Shown: positions 10,305 through 21,235 of the stretch, piece by piece
How the letters are laid out: each line of letters opens with the position of its first letter
Position numbering within the stretch: the stretch's first letter is position 1
Assembly: GCA_013368445.1 (NCBI GenBank)
Contig: JAACJO010000015.1
Location: forward strand, 682,001 to 746,000
Direction: 5' to 3'
Length of the DNA: 64,000 nucleotides
Origin: Leucocoprinus leucothites
Lineage: Eukaryota; Basidiomycota; Agaricomycetes; Agaricales; Agaricaceae
The notes under the pieces: generated by a model
What the model was told of the DNA's origin: nothing
The model's database searches: none
What the model saw: only the letters and a program-made list of their open reading frames with translations
Made by a program: the position numbers and the translations under genes

Positions 10305-12360
10305 ATGCCGTCGTCTTGCTCCAGTAGCGAAACTAGGATTGGTGAAGACCCGTTCTTCAGTCCCGCCGATTCCTTGAAGGTCGAAGACATCCAGCGCAAT
10401 GATACTCGTGAGTTCCTCTACACGTTTGCACTTACACCAACGAAAGCTAACACATTAATCGAGGGCCAGGCTCCGGGTTTGAAAGGCTCGAGGATGCCTC
10501 TCTCCAGGAGGCCATGCGTGACTCATCTGCTCGTGAAATATCTCGCTGCTTTGAAGGTACTCGTACGGAACACCGTAACAGCATTACAAGCTGGGCGAAA
10601 GGAGAGTGGAAGTCACGACAAGCTCGTGTACTATGGATGGATGGACCCGCTGGCGTCGGCAAATCCGCAATCGCACAAACGTGTACGGAAGAGCTAGAGG
10701 ATAACCTCACCGCCGCTTACTTCTTTTCCCGAGCCAATGGCTGGGATGAACCCGATAAATTGATCCCGACCATCGCCTATCAACTTGCAACACGATATCC
10801 GTCCTACCGCAGTGCTGTCGATGCTGCCATTATCCGTAATCGCTCTGTTGTACAAGCATGGATACCCACACAATTCGAGGAACTCATTGTTAAACCGCTT
10901 CTCAAATTAAACCCGGAGGACCGTAACGCAGCTAAGGACTCCATTATCCTAATCGACGGTCTGGATGAATGTCACGACATTGACGCCCAAATGACCATCA
11001 TTGACGTCGTCACGACTTCCGCCGCTGCCGACACGACCCCGTTCTTATGGGGCTTTTTCAGCCGTCCCGAACCCCACATCGTCGGCGCTTTCTCATCCAC
11101 GAAAGCCTCCAGCATAACTTGGCATCTCACACTACCTGTGCAGTCTGCCGATGCAGACGAAGACATCAAATCATACCTCCTCGACGGGCTCCAGACGATC
11201 AAAAAGAAGGTTGAGAACAACTCGATTTCGGTACTTTGGCCCTCCAAGGACTCTGTTGTCCAACTTGTCGACCAGTCCGATGGACTCTTCATCTACGCGA
11301 CTAGTGCCGTCCGATTCATCGACGAGGGATCCGGATCAAATGTTCAAGGTGGACCCGAACGACGATTACAGGCGTTGCTGGACCCAGCAGAAGGGCCACG
11401 TGCCAGCCTCTCAAAGCTTGATCAGCTATATCTTCTTGCAATGGATCAAATCCCGAGGAAAACTCTCCCGAATACTCTCCTTGTCCTCTACGCCAATCAT
11501 TACCTCCGGAGTTCGAAGAACAAACTCAAGTTGCCATGGCACACTATACCCATATTGTCTCCCCTTTTAGGACTCTCACATTCTGATCTTCATACCGCCA
11601 TTTCCCCCCTTGCTTCGGTACTCCGTGTGGCGTCCGCGGATGACGATTCGTATCCCTCGATTAGGATGTATCATTCGTCCTTTTCTGATTTTTTGACCAA
11701 TGTCGAGAGGTCGACATCTGAGTATTGCATCAAGACCAGCGATGTGACTAGTCATTTCTATTCTGCGTGTTTGAATGCATTGTCTCGACCCTTGATACCT
11801 GCGCCTATTGCGGAGCGATATAGTATGTATCTTCTTCCCTCCTAATCCTTTGTAATGCATGTCTCTGATTACTTTATTTATTTGCAGTGGCGTTTATGGA
11901 CGAGTTTGACGATGACCAGGAAAAGGAGATCATCATCCACCAAGCAGCGATACGTGTGATGATAGTCCTTCCCGCAATAACCCCCTATTTCCAATTTTGT
12001 GAACATCCCGATATCCTCGAGCGACTAGCTCGTATCGATTGGAGTAATGAAGCGAGCTGTTATCAAGCGTCTTTTCCATCTGCGGATGTAGTCGTGTTTG
12101 CTAAACAGGTAAGTGTGTGTACAGCGGAATCGTAGGAATGTGTGGATGTTCATCGCCATGAACAGATTCCGGATGAGTGGAGGCGACGTATCATCGGCTC
12201 GTATAGCAAGAATTTTATCCAGAAGGCTGTATCGACGGTTTCGGGGTTCCGGCATGGGGATAGTTTTGTGTTGGGACGGGGTGCTAAGAAGGCTTTGCTG
12301 GCTTGTGATCGTAAAGGGGGGTTGTGTTACTTGAAGCCCCATCCTAAGCTTGAATCGTGA
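10305..12360 (+). CDS. NACHT-domain NTPase (fungal NLR-like)
   Basis: I join four exons: 10305-10407, 10464-11822, 11888-12108 and 12166-12360 (625 residues). The P-loop 'GPAGVGKSAIAQ' lies at about residues 95-106 and the Walker B motif 'IILIDGLDEC' at about 195-204. An 'SRPE' sensor-like motif follows about 40 residues later. This is the NACHT core of STAND ATPases, which in fungi act in non-self recognition and programmed cell death. The C-terminus has no recognisable ankyrin, WD40 or TPR repeats, so it is a short, repeat-less member. The last intron is best read as 57 nt (to 'gaacag'); a 27-nt version is also in frame but too short to be likely. The first exon is short and lacks an effector domain I know. 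A truncated copy of the gene start lies at 8,285-8,390. Confidence 0.8.
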
Positions 12361-13401
12361 TTTATGAACCCATTATGGACTTCTTTTCTTTAATGCAGAT
12401 GTAGATTATCTCGACGCCTTTCGAACGGTTTTCATTGGTTACTAGTGTACAGCCAGTTGTTGTGAAATTATATACCATGCTAGGTTCGTGGAGCACTACG
12501 AAGTTGTAACCTCTAAAGCGCTTTGTACGCGGAACCAGTACCCTTGAATGAACACGCGGAATATTGACTGCTCGTAAATGTGTTTTAAACCTATCCATTT
12601 GTAAAACCGAGCTTCAGGTTCCCAGATTACTAGTCGGGGGGGATGGCCAAGTACAAGGGTGTTCTGGGTTTCATTTTTACCAGGAAGATTGTGAAACTTT
12701 GACTGCACGCTTCGAACTCACTATTGGTCGACTTGGGTTCAATGCTCGCGTCCAGATTTGCCTGCTGATGTGCGGAATGGAACTTGTCGCCTGTGAGGAG
12801 CTAGAACCATACTTACCACAAGCGAGTAGACTAATTTACCTCACTCGCTAGAATCTGCAGGGAACAAAAGCTAGATTAATATCCTGCGTGCTGTCATTGT
12901 ATAAACAAGGTAAAGGCCACTTGATATAGGTGTATGTACACGGTACACCTCATGTTTTACATTTGTACGATCGACGCTTTTAGTAGGATAGAATAGTTCT
13001 TCTAAAGCTGATTGAATCACGTCAACATCTGTAAGTGTGTAAGCCTCGAGTGGTTTTTCGTATCGATAATCGAAAATGTATTAAGTGGATTAAGATATTC
13101 AATGCAACGTCCCGAGCCGAAACGATGGTTAGTGTAATGCGAAAATAGAATCATGAAATCCTGTATAAGACCTTGAAACCCAACAAATGTAGACCAGAAC
13201 TTTGCCTTGTCCCCTCGCCACGGTCAGCTCTTCTTTTCCTCATTGCCTGGAGTTTCTCATTCATTGTCTTCACCAATACTTAGGTTCTATTATTGACTTG
13301 ACACATAGTCGAACCCGCTTCATCTCACACTCCCAATGTAGGTCCGAACTTGCCTATGAATGGACCAGGAAAACACGATTGACCTGACATCCTTGCAGAT
13401 A
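12361..13401. other. Intergenic
   Basis: I see no gene here. Short open frames (for example 12,564-12,851) lack recognisable motifs and splice partners. Confidence 0.5.
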
Positions 13402-13587
13402 ATGAAGTTCACTGCTGTTAGCACCACTCTTGTTGCTCTTCTCGTTATGGCAATTGGTTCCAGTGCTCAGGGGAACTGCGCTGATGAAGTTGGTACCGTA
13501 TGTGTGCCAGAAGGTTCTGAGTGCAACGGCGGGCGGGCTTCCCTCTCTTGTCCCGGGTCGGGTCTTGAGTGTTGTTATCTTCCCTAG
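13402..13587 (+). CDS. Small secreted cysteine-rich protein, family II
   Basis: A single exon of 61 residues. I chose the ATG at 13,402 (MKFTAVSTTLVALLVMAIGS), a clean signal peptide ending near 'SSA'; the in-frame ATG at 13,360 would place 14 residues in front of it. The mature peptide of about 40 residues has six cysteines spaced C-x7-C-x6-C-x8-C-x6-CC. A six-cysteine peptide with a terminal CysCys pair suggests a knottin-like or other disulfide-rich fold, but the family is not one I can name. It is a paralogue of 4,339-4,530, which has the same leader. Role unknown; extracellular location is inferred from the leader. Confidence 0.65.
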   Translation: MKFTAVSTTLVALLVMAIGSSAQGNCADEVGTVCVPEGSECNGGRASLSCPGSGLECCYLP

Positions 13588-14238
13588 GTTGGCTTTACCT
13601 TGTGAGGGTGATGTGCAATGTCTGAGTAGCTTGATGTTATTACAATGCTTTTTTTGTAATGCTATTTCATGAGCTTTGAGTCGTTACTGATTCTTGAGGG
13701 TTTGTGTATTACAACCTCTCTCCGAAACGGGTCCGGAGTTCCGTATTGAAACAAACTCACGAACGTTGACCATTCAAGCCCAGTTGCTCCAACGCATATC
13801 GGGGACATGCTTCTTTGGACTGGATGAGCAATCTAACACATAAGACGTGGTAAAGACGCCAAAACGACGTTTGGCGTTCAGAGGAGGTAGAGCATACATA
13901 GGCGACCATATTACCCGACTAACGTAAACTCCGGCACCTTGTTTCTAGTCAGCCCTTTCCTCCTTACTACATCATCTGAACCGGCTACGTATAGGACAAG
14001 ACTGCGAAGACTTGCTCATGAATGAAGAAGAGTTGCCACACCCGTCACAGATATGGAGTAAGAACAACAACAGGGAATATGCGCAATGATTCGAGCCTCC
14101 ATCGGTGATCATGACGTTACACTATACATCAGCACACGTGATTATTTCCATTTACAGAGCTCATAACATTAATGTCACGACTTGGCTTCATGAACGACAC
14201 AGCACGCTTATCGCCCTCTCCACCAGCCAACCAACCAC
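13588..14238. other. Intergenic, upstream of FAB1
   Basis: I see no gene and no upstream exon for a FYVE zinc finger. It presumably holds the FAB1 promoter. No TATA-like element stands out. Confidence 0.5.
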
Positions 14239-17200
14239 ATGCCAGACACTAAGAAGCCTCTCCCAGCCTTACCTTTGACAAATCTCTCGACTCTGAACAT
14301 AGAAGCACGTGCTCACCGTGGTCGTCTCGTCCGGTATTTACTAGCCGAGTCAGCCGATGCTTCGATTCAAACGAGGTTGGAGGGTTGGGTGTATGCGATT
14401 GAAGAGGCGCTGGATGATTTCTCGCGCTGTGTTGGACATGGGGAGTGGCTTGCGGGTGTGAGGAGAAGGAGAGAGGTGAAGTGTAGAGCTAGATTAACGC
14501 AGGACAAGACGAATGACTCTGCGAGGGCACCGTCTCCGAGTCCAAAGACTCAGGAGACTCTGGAAGATGCACGCAGTCCTGTACAGAAGAAACTACAGCA
14601 ATTACGCGAGCATATATCGCATAGTGCTACGCCCTCGCCGGAAAAATCACTTTATCATTTACTGCTCTGTCTCGCGCCTTGTGGACTTCGCGTGCAAGAC
14701 TCCTCTACGGATACCGGGCCGACATCCATTGGCTGTTCTTTTGCATCTTCAAAGTTTCTGCTTCCACCCGACTCGGATATGGATCATATAGAAACTGCAG
14801 TTCTCTACGGATTACACGAATGGGATGGTAGATACCTTTCATCCTCCCATCCTCATTTATTGTTGCTAATTAAATCATAGAAAACGCCATACCCCCACCC
14901 CGAATCATTGGTGGCACATTCTCTTTCAAAGGTCTCGAAACACAATCCCAACATACTCTACTCGCGCAAACGCTTCGTATAGCGATCTACATCCATCTAT
15001 CATTACTCCTCGAACAACACTTTCTCTCCGACTCCCATGTCCACCTCAAGTTCCCTCGCCCGAAATTCAGCTTCCCCTCTCCGTCAGACGGAGTGTTGAA
15101 ACCGTCCACTTCTGCGCCTTCCCGCGTAAACAACGAGGGTGGGGATAGTGATCATGATAAACCGAGGGGCACGTTTATCCCTCCTGGGATACTATCGTTC
15201 TTTTCTAGAAACAAGAAACCTTCTTCGTTGTTGTTCGGTGCTGGTCGTTCACAGACTGTTCAATCGCCTCGGTCGAGTTCTGAAGAGGCGAGAGCCTCAT
15301 TGGATCTTATCAGTCCTAGCACGTCGGATTTGGTGGTGAAGGATGTTCCACCGAGATCTCCGAGAACGTCCATTGATTCATCGCAAGGCGTATCTTCTCG
15401 TTTGGGTCGATTCATTTCTGGGGGAGGGGGAGGAGGACATGAGAGGAAGCATTCATTACGACGGGTATTGACGAATTTAAGTCCACATACACCTGCGCCT
15501 TCTCCGGCCTCTCCAACGCCACCTCAATCACTTGACCTTCACCATCCTCATCAACTATACGAACAACATCAAGAAGAGCAAGGCCCATTCACGCAAACCC
15601 TCAATCATCTCTTGCACTCCCAAACCCACTCTTTGCTCTCCACTTCCCCTGGTATATCATTCGGACCGCCGCACTTGCTTATCGAATTAGCGGGGAAGGA
15701 GAAAAGGAAACCGTTTAGGAGACTCAAAGGCGATGAGAGGGCTGCACTGAGTTCGATCTTAGGTTGGGCAGGGAGTGGTACGACAAGTGTAGTGGGTGGT
15801 GGAGTAGGGGGTATGAGGGGAGCATTGTGTGGTGTGGGTGGGTTTGTGAGGCAGCAGGGTGTTTCGGTGTTGGTTTCGAGACATGTCCCTGTGCCCGTTG
15901 TGACTGAGGAGAAGGAGGAGGGAGTTGTAAATGGGCTGGATGTGAGCGGGAAGGGTGGTAGTGGTCTTGTTCCGCCTGGGAAAGAGAAGGAGGAGGTCAG
16001 TGAGAGTCAGATGCCGACACCGACGCCTTCGACGATAGGTATAGATGCGGTGCCGGGCTCGGGTTTGGCCAATACCGCGTCGATGACGACTGTACCGTCG
16101 ACCTCTTCGACTATATCGCCCACATCCACGCCCACGCCCTCAACCAAACCGCTTCCTACAAATCCAAACCTAACTCCATACACAACTCTTCCTTCCTCCT
16201 CTTCCCCACCCTCATCACCATCCAACCACACACTATGCTGCGGTCGGCCATCATACCAGACATTCACGTACTTTTCATCCGACTATGACCATGATATGCG
16301 GTTGGGAGAGGTTGTGTTGGATATGATTGTTAACGCCGATAATCCCTGTACTGGTGGTGTGGGTGGAGGGAAATGTGGATTTAAAGTTGGTGAGCATGAG
16401 GTTAGGTATATGCATGCTGGTGTGAGGGTTAGTGCTACTGTCGCTTTGCGTGGAGAAGGGGATGGTGGAGGATGGGATTGGGTTGATGATGTTGAGGTGG
16501 AGGGGAAGAGAAGGAGGAGGAATGTGCAGGTTGAGATGTGGGAGTCGTGTAGAGTTTGTAAGAGGGAGAGTAGGAGGAGGGATATGTCTGATGGGACTTT
16601 GTACGTTCTTTTCTTCTTTCTCGCGACCATCAATTGTGTGCTAATGGGAAGTGGGGGGAATAGTTTGTTATCATATGCCAAGTTTTTGGAAATATCGATT
16701 TATGCGTCAAGTGTGTATAATTTGTCGCCTGCGATTTGTGAACATACGACGCCGGAGCCACCGCCCCCGATGACTACTACGAGTACCAACGCCACTTCTA
16801 TGATTGCTACGACTGCTACGACTGCTACGAATACCGCCACTGCTACGCAGCTGGGGATGGGGCATATGAATGGAGTGGATGGGGAGCAGAGAGTGAGGCT
16901 ATCGGATTCGAGGGTGAATTTGGTTAGGCATTTTGGGTTGAAGAAGCTTGCACCTTCGGGTACAAAGACGAGCACGACCACGGTTTTGGATGACCAGCAT
17001 AAAGCGACAGCTACATCGGACTCAAGTATCAAATCTATCACTCCAATGCCGCCGAGTCCGATACTTTCGTTCTCGGTTTCTCGTGTTGAGAATATATTCG
17101 AGTTGAGAGTGCCGAGGTTACAGATTAATGGTGGACAGGAGTTGGAGAGGGAGAGGGAGCTGGAGGCTTTGACGAGGATGGAGCGTGAACGTGAGGGAGG

Positions 17201-20200
17201 AGAGGTGGATGTGGGGGAGGAGAAGAAGAGGGTGTTGAGGAGGGAGATTAAGAGGTGGTGGGAGGGTGTTGGTGATCATATTGATAAACTTGTACGTTCA
17301 ACTTCTCTCTCTCTTGCTTCCAGATCACTGATGGGTGAGGGAATTTAGGAACTTGTGCTTGATGTGATGTCCTCACCTACTACCCCCACATCGTCATCGT
17401 CGTCGGTATCGTCGGTGATGAGACAGAATTTTAAAAAGTTGCCGAGGCTTCCTTCGGTTGATGATGCGTATGAGGACTTTTCGGATGATGTGGAGAGTGT
17501 CGTGAGTAGGAGTGATGTTTCGTCCGTTTCGCGTAGGGAACAGGAGGAAGAGGGAGAGGAAGATGTGAATAGGACTCCAAGGCCAAGGGCGTATAAAGAG
17601 TTGGAGCCTGAGGAAGGGTCGAAGCCGCCGCAGAATACACCTGTGGCTCAGAGGGTTTCGGGAGGAGGAGGGTTGGGGTTGGTTATTGGTGGTGAAGAGG
17701 GGGAGAGTGAGGTGGTACTGTTGAACAATGAGGGAAGGGAGCGTGCGCCTTCGATTGTGTTGACTGCTTCGCCGACGGCTTTGTCTTCTTCCGATGATTC
17801 TGCGTCTACTATCACAACCACCACAACTACAACAGACGACACGACGGATTCAGCGATAGAGACGAGAAGTCCACTCGAGCTACTCTCCAACCTCCGACAA
17901 CAGTTCTTGCAAATTGAACATTCGTTGTATGCGCAGTTGGTTAGGACGCCAGAGGGGGCGTTGAATGATGTGAGGAGGATGTTTTTGAGTTGTGCGAGGG
18001 GAGCGCAGAAGCGGTTGGGAGCGTGGCAGAGGAAACATTTGGGGAAGGATGTGTGGAGGGAGTGTGAGAGGAGGAGGTGGGATGAGGGGGAGGTTGAGAG
18101 GTTGGTGAGGGATTTGGGGTTGAGTGCCAGTGTGGGTGCCAGTGCGAGTAGGGAGGTGGATGTGAAGGGAAAGGAGGTGTGGAAGGCTGTGAAAGCGAGT
18201 GTGGAAGAGGTTAGGTGTGAGGAACCTGAATGGTGGAGTGGGGCTTGTCATGCGCTTCCTGGGAGTAGTGTGGTTGTGAGAGAGGATGATTGGGGGAGTG
18301 TTATTGCTTTTGCTTTGAGGTGAATGGTTTGATATCCCTCTGTTTATAGGGGCTGATGAGTGGGTTAGCTCGCAGGATTATCAGCGTGAAGTGGCGAATA
18401 TTGGACATAGTAGGACTACACCGTCGACGCCGCAGGGTTTACCTGGGACTCCGCCTGCGTCTCGTCGTCCGTCGACATCTACAACCACTACCACCACCTC
18501 GACTTCGGCTGTGTCCACCCCGGGAGTGGGGACGACGTCGTCGTCGTTCTTTACCACCACGACTGGCAGAATCTTTGGGACCTCCACATCGGCGACGCAA
18601 CCGGATCCAGATAAAGACGATATCATATGGCACGAACTTGAGCCTTATAGCGCTGTTATATCAAGGAAAGAACATCCTCGTGATCCGACCTCGTTACTTT
18701 CTATACGTGATGTGTTGAGACACAAATCTCCTGCTTCTACGCTCGTTTCGGAGTTGGGATCTGGTGTGAGTTCGCCTGTGCCTCAAGGTGGGAGTGGTAG
18801 TGGTGGTAATAGTGGGAGTGGTGGTGGTGGGAATGGGGGTTTGGGTTTGGTGGGACAGAATGAGAGTTCGCAGGTGAATTTGGCGGTGTATGCGAAGCCG
18901 GATGTGGGGGTGTCGATGGCTGCTGTTGGGGGTGAGTTTGATCATGGGGGTGGTAAAGAGGCGAGTGGGAGTGTGAGTTCGACAAGGGCGGCTGTGCGTA
19001 GTGCTGCGTTGACTGCGGCTGCTGTTGCGGGTGTAGGTTTTGGGATGGGGGTGGGTGCTGGGACGACGGAAGGTGCTGGTGCTGGTGGGGGGAGGGCGAT
19101 ACATGAGCTTGAGGCTGTTGTTGCTGCTAGTGAAAAGGCGAGGAGTGAAAGTGGGAATGCGATGGGGACGTCTTCGATGATGACGCAGGCGAGGCCTGTT
19201 TCCCCGTTTTCGGGATCGCAGTTGAGTGTGGGATCGGAGGGTGATTCGGGGCAAACTGCGAGGGGAAGGGCTGCTTCTATTGTGTCGCTTGGAAGTGAGC
19301 TGGCAAAGGTGGTTAATAGTGTTGGTGGGACGGTGAGGAGGGCGCCGCCGACGCCGCCGCCTAAGGATGAGAAGGGCAAATCTGTCTTGGATGGGGCTGC
19401 TACGCCAAATACGAAAGAGTTGCCTGCTACTCCTGCTGGATCGACGATTGATCATCAACCTACGCCGTCTACTTCTTCATTTACCAATACGATTGCAAAC
19501 GGTCTTAATTTGGCTATGCGATACGTTCTCAATCAACCTGAAGCCAGGTTACCTGTGGCGCCACCGCCACCTGTACCCAAGAAGCCGCATCATGATTTAT
19601 TGTATGTTGATTTGAACAAAATTGACGATGATCGGCCACATATCAAGTATGATTGGACGATTGGGAAGAGGTTGAAGTTTAGTTGTACGGTGTATTATGC
19701 GAAGCAGTTTGAGTTGATGAGGAAGAGGTGTGGTGTTGATGATACGTTTTTGAAGAGTTTGGAGAGGAGTTTGAATTGGGTTGCGGTTGGGGGGAAGAGT
19801 AGGTCGAATTTTTGGAAGACGGAGGATGAGAGGTTTATTATTAAGACGTTGGTGAATGCGTGGAATGTTGCGGATTTGTGAGTTGCTTCCTTTTCTCTTT
19901 TAAGCGCTGATTTGATGTTGTGGGTTGTACTAGGCAAGTTTTGATTGAACTTGGACCGTCGTATTTCAAGTATATCGAGTCGACGGCGAGTAGGGCAAGT
20001 GTTCTTGCGAAGCTGGTGGGGTTTTATACGATTGAGATTAGGAATTTGGAGACGGGAGCTGTACAGTCGAAAGCGGATTTGTTGGTGATGGAGAATTTGT
20101 TTTATAATCGCAAGATTAACAAGACGTTTGATTTGAAGGGGGTTCAGGGGAGGAAGGTGAAGACGAAGCAGGGTGGTGGTGGTGGTGGTAGTGGTAGTGG

Positions 20201-20867
20201 TGGTGGGGTGAAGAGTTCGAGGACGTTGTTTGATGGTGAATGGATTGAAGGTGTGTTTTATATTTATCTGGGGTTTTGGTTTGGATGTATTGATGGTGTG
20301 TGTGTGGCTTTAGGGCAGCAGCGGATGTTGGTTTTGTTACAGCCGCATTCGAAGGCGATTTTGAGGGAGGCGTTGAGGAATGATGCGGATTTTTTGGCGA
20401 AGAGTAATATTATGGATTATTCGTATGTGAAGGTGGTGGCTAGATGGGTTTTGTGTGCTGACTTGAGTGTTGTAGGTTACTCCTGGGCGTTGATGAAGAG
20501 AAGAAGCAGATCGCGTGTGGTCTCGTTGACACAATAGGTACGGCCACTTGAAAAATGTCGTTGTTCTTTCTTCCCCATCACTCATGCGTTATTACAGGTA
20601 GTTACACGTTTGCTAAAACGCTCGAATACAAGGCCAAGCACAATCTGCAGTCTGGAAAAGATGTGACTGTGATTCCGCCGGTGGAGTATCAAGAGCGTTT
20701 CGTGAATGCCCTTGAAGGTTATTTTCTCGCTTGTCCTGGTGTGTTGTGTTTTTTTTTTATTGCTGGGGTTGAAGTGTTGACGGCTGGCGTGTTTAGATAA
20801 GTGGTCGAAGCCGGTGGATGAGGAGAGGATTATGAGTGATCCGTTTATGTTGCCGAGTGTGTTGTGA
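14239..20867 (+). CDS. FAB1: 1-phosphatidylinositol-3-phosphate 5-kinase (FAB1/PIKfyve type)
   Basis: Ten exons: 14239-14827, 14881-16600, 16652-17291, 17349-18319, 18369-19877, 19934-20250, 20314-20422, 20476-20537, 20598-20738, 20797-20867 (2,042 residues). The kinase makes PtdIns(3,5)P2 on endosome/vacuole membranes. The C-terminal PIP-kinase core shows 'SNFWKTEDERFIIKT', 'LVMENLFYNRKI', 'FDLKGVQGR', 'SNIMDYSLLLGVDEEKK' and 'LVDTIGSYTFAKTLE'. Residues about 200-240 ('IIGGTFSFKGLE') look like the end of the TCP-1/CCT-like domain. Around residue 640 there is the Cys-rich Fab1 region, including 'CRVCKRESRRRDMSDGT'. I find no FYVE finger and only a remnant of the CCT domain. Long Ser/Thr/Gly-rich low-complexity linkers separate the domains. 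Exon 4 to 5 uses a 49-nt intron, giving 'ALSSQDYQRE' as in the family. Confidence 0.9.
16793..16848 (+). repeat. Short tandem repeat, (tacgactgc)-like, inside FAB1
   Basis: Units related to 'ctacgactgctacgac' repeat several times and encode a Thr/Ala-rich linker in FAB1 exon 3. Such simple repeats in linkers often vary in length between strains. Confidence 0.6.
18782..18842 (+). repeat. Gly/Ser-coding G-rich simple repeat in FAB1
   Basis: 'ggtgggagtggtagtggtgg'-type repeats encode a Gly/Ser linker in exon 5. A similar 'ggtggtggtggtggt' tract at about 20,172-20,208 in exon 6 lies inside the kinase region, where it forms an inserted Gly/Ser loop. Confidence 0.6.
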
Positions 20868-21165
20868 TGTTTGGAGGTTTCTTTTGCATGGATATGAACG
20901 AGGATTTTTGGACTGCTGGTTTATGCATTACGGACTTAAATCGATTACACTGGATTAGGTTTTGGTGTGTGATTGGCGCTGGAAAGTTTTGGACGCCGAT
21001 ACAAGAAACCTGTTTTCAACGACTCGCTACATCTGCTCCTACCGTCTGACCATGCGGTGACGTCTCTAACGAGACCCCTTGCTCAGCATGGTACCTCCTG
21101 CAACAAATCGTGGTATTGGGCTATCTATACAATTGTTATATGAGGGTAGACCTACCGCCTAACCG
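20868..21165. other. Intergenic, downstream of FAB1
   Basis: The FAB1 3' flank. I see no gene. Confidence 0.5.
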
Positions 21166-21235
21166 GTGCGCAGCATGCAAGAGAGCCTGGTACTGTAATG
21201 CGGAGTGCTGGAAACGCGACTGAGTCTGTCACCAC
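21166..21235 (+). pseudogene. MYND-type zinc-finger relic
   Basis: One frame reads 'CAACKRAWYCNAECWKRD' followed by a stop, then 'VCHHE'. The C-x2-C-x5-C-x3-C order with aromatic-Cys before the last pair and a Lys-Arg-Asp tail is the second half of a MYND finger, a protein-protein interaction module common in basidiomycetes. The stop falls where the family normally has Trp. No extended open frame surrounds it, so this is a gene fragment. Confidence 0.5.

Larger units (their letters stand above)
8560..10510. repeat. Segmental duplication, unit C
   Basis: This unit carries SSP family I copy C on the minus strand and the promoter and 5' end of the intact NACHT gene on the plus strand, about 1.5 kb apart. 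It aligns by eye with unit B over most of its length. Divergence is substantial (frequent substitutions and small indels), so the duplication is not recent. Confidence 0.6.

Noticed and set aside
5640..10510. Possible transposon explaining the repeated SSP segments
   Set aside because: No transposase, reverse transcriptase, terminal repeats or target-site duplications were seen. Segmental duplication fits better.
10514..11845. NACHT gene starting at the ATG at 10,514
   Set aside because: A first exon at 10,305-10,407 with a canonical intron joins in frame and extends coding upstream, giving 'RPGSGFERLEDASLQEAM'. This is better than an internal start.
12109..12135. A 27-nt intron in the NACHT gene
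   Set aside because: Below the plausible minimum size for splicing. Extending to the next in-phase acceptor at 12,165 gives a normal 57-nt intron with the same frame.
15093..17348. FAB1 exon 2-3 read as one 751-residue gene
   Set aside because: The intron at 16,601-16,651 is a multiple of three and open, so the frame only appears continuous. The chaperonin-like remnant upstream shows that exon 2 begins at 14,881.
18300..18400. Apparent frameshift in FAB1 after 'VIAFALR' (stop at 18,323)
   Set aside because: A 49-nt intron from 18,320 to 18,368 (ending 'gggttag') restores the family sequence 'ALSSQDYQRE'. The gene is intact.
18694..19458. Long minus-strand frame (254 residues) opposite FAB1 exon 5
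   Set aside because: It is the complement of the Gly/Ser/Ala-coding low-complexity DNA; the Arg/His/Thr-rich translation and lack of splice structure mark it as a shadow.
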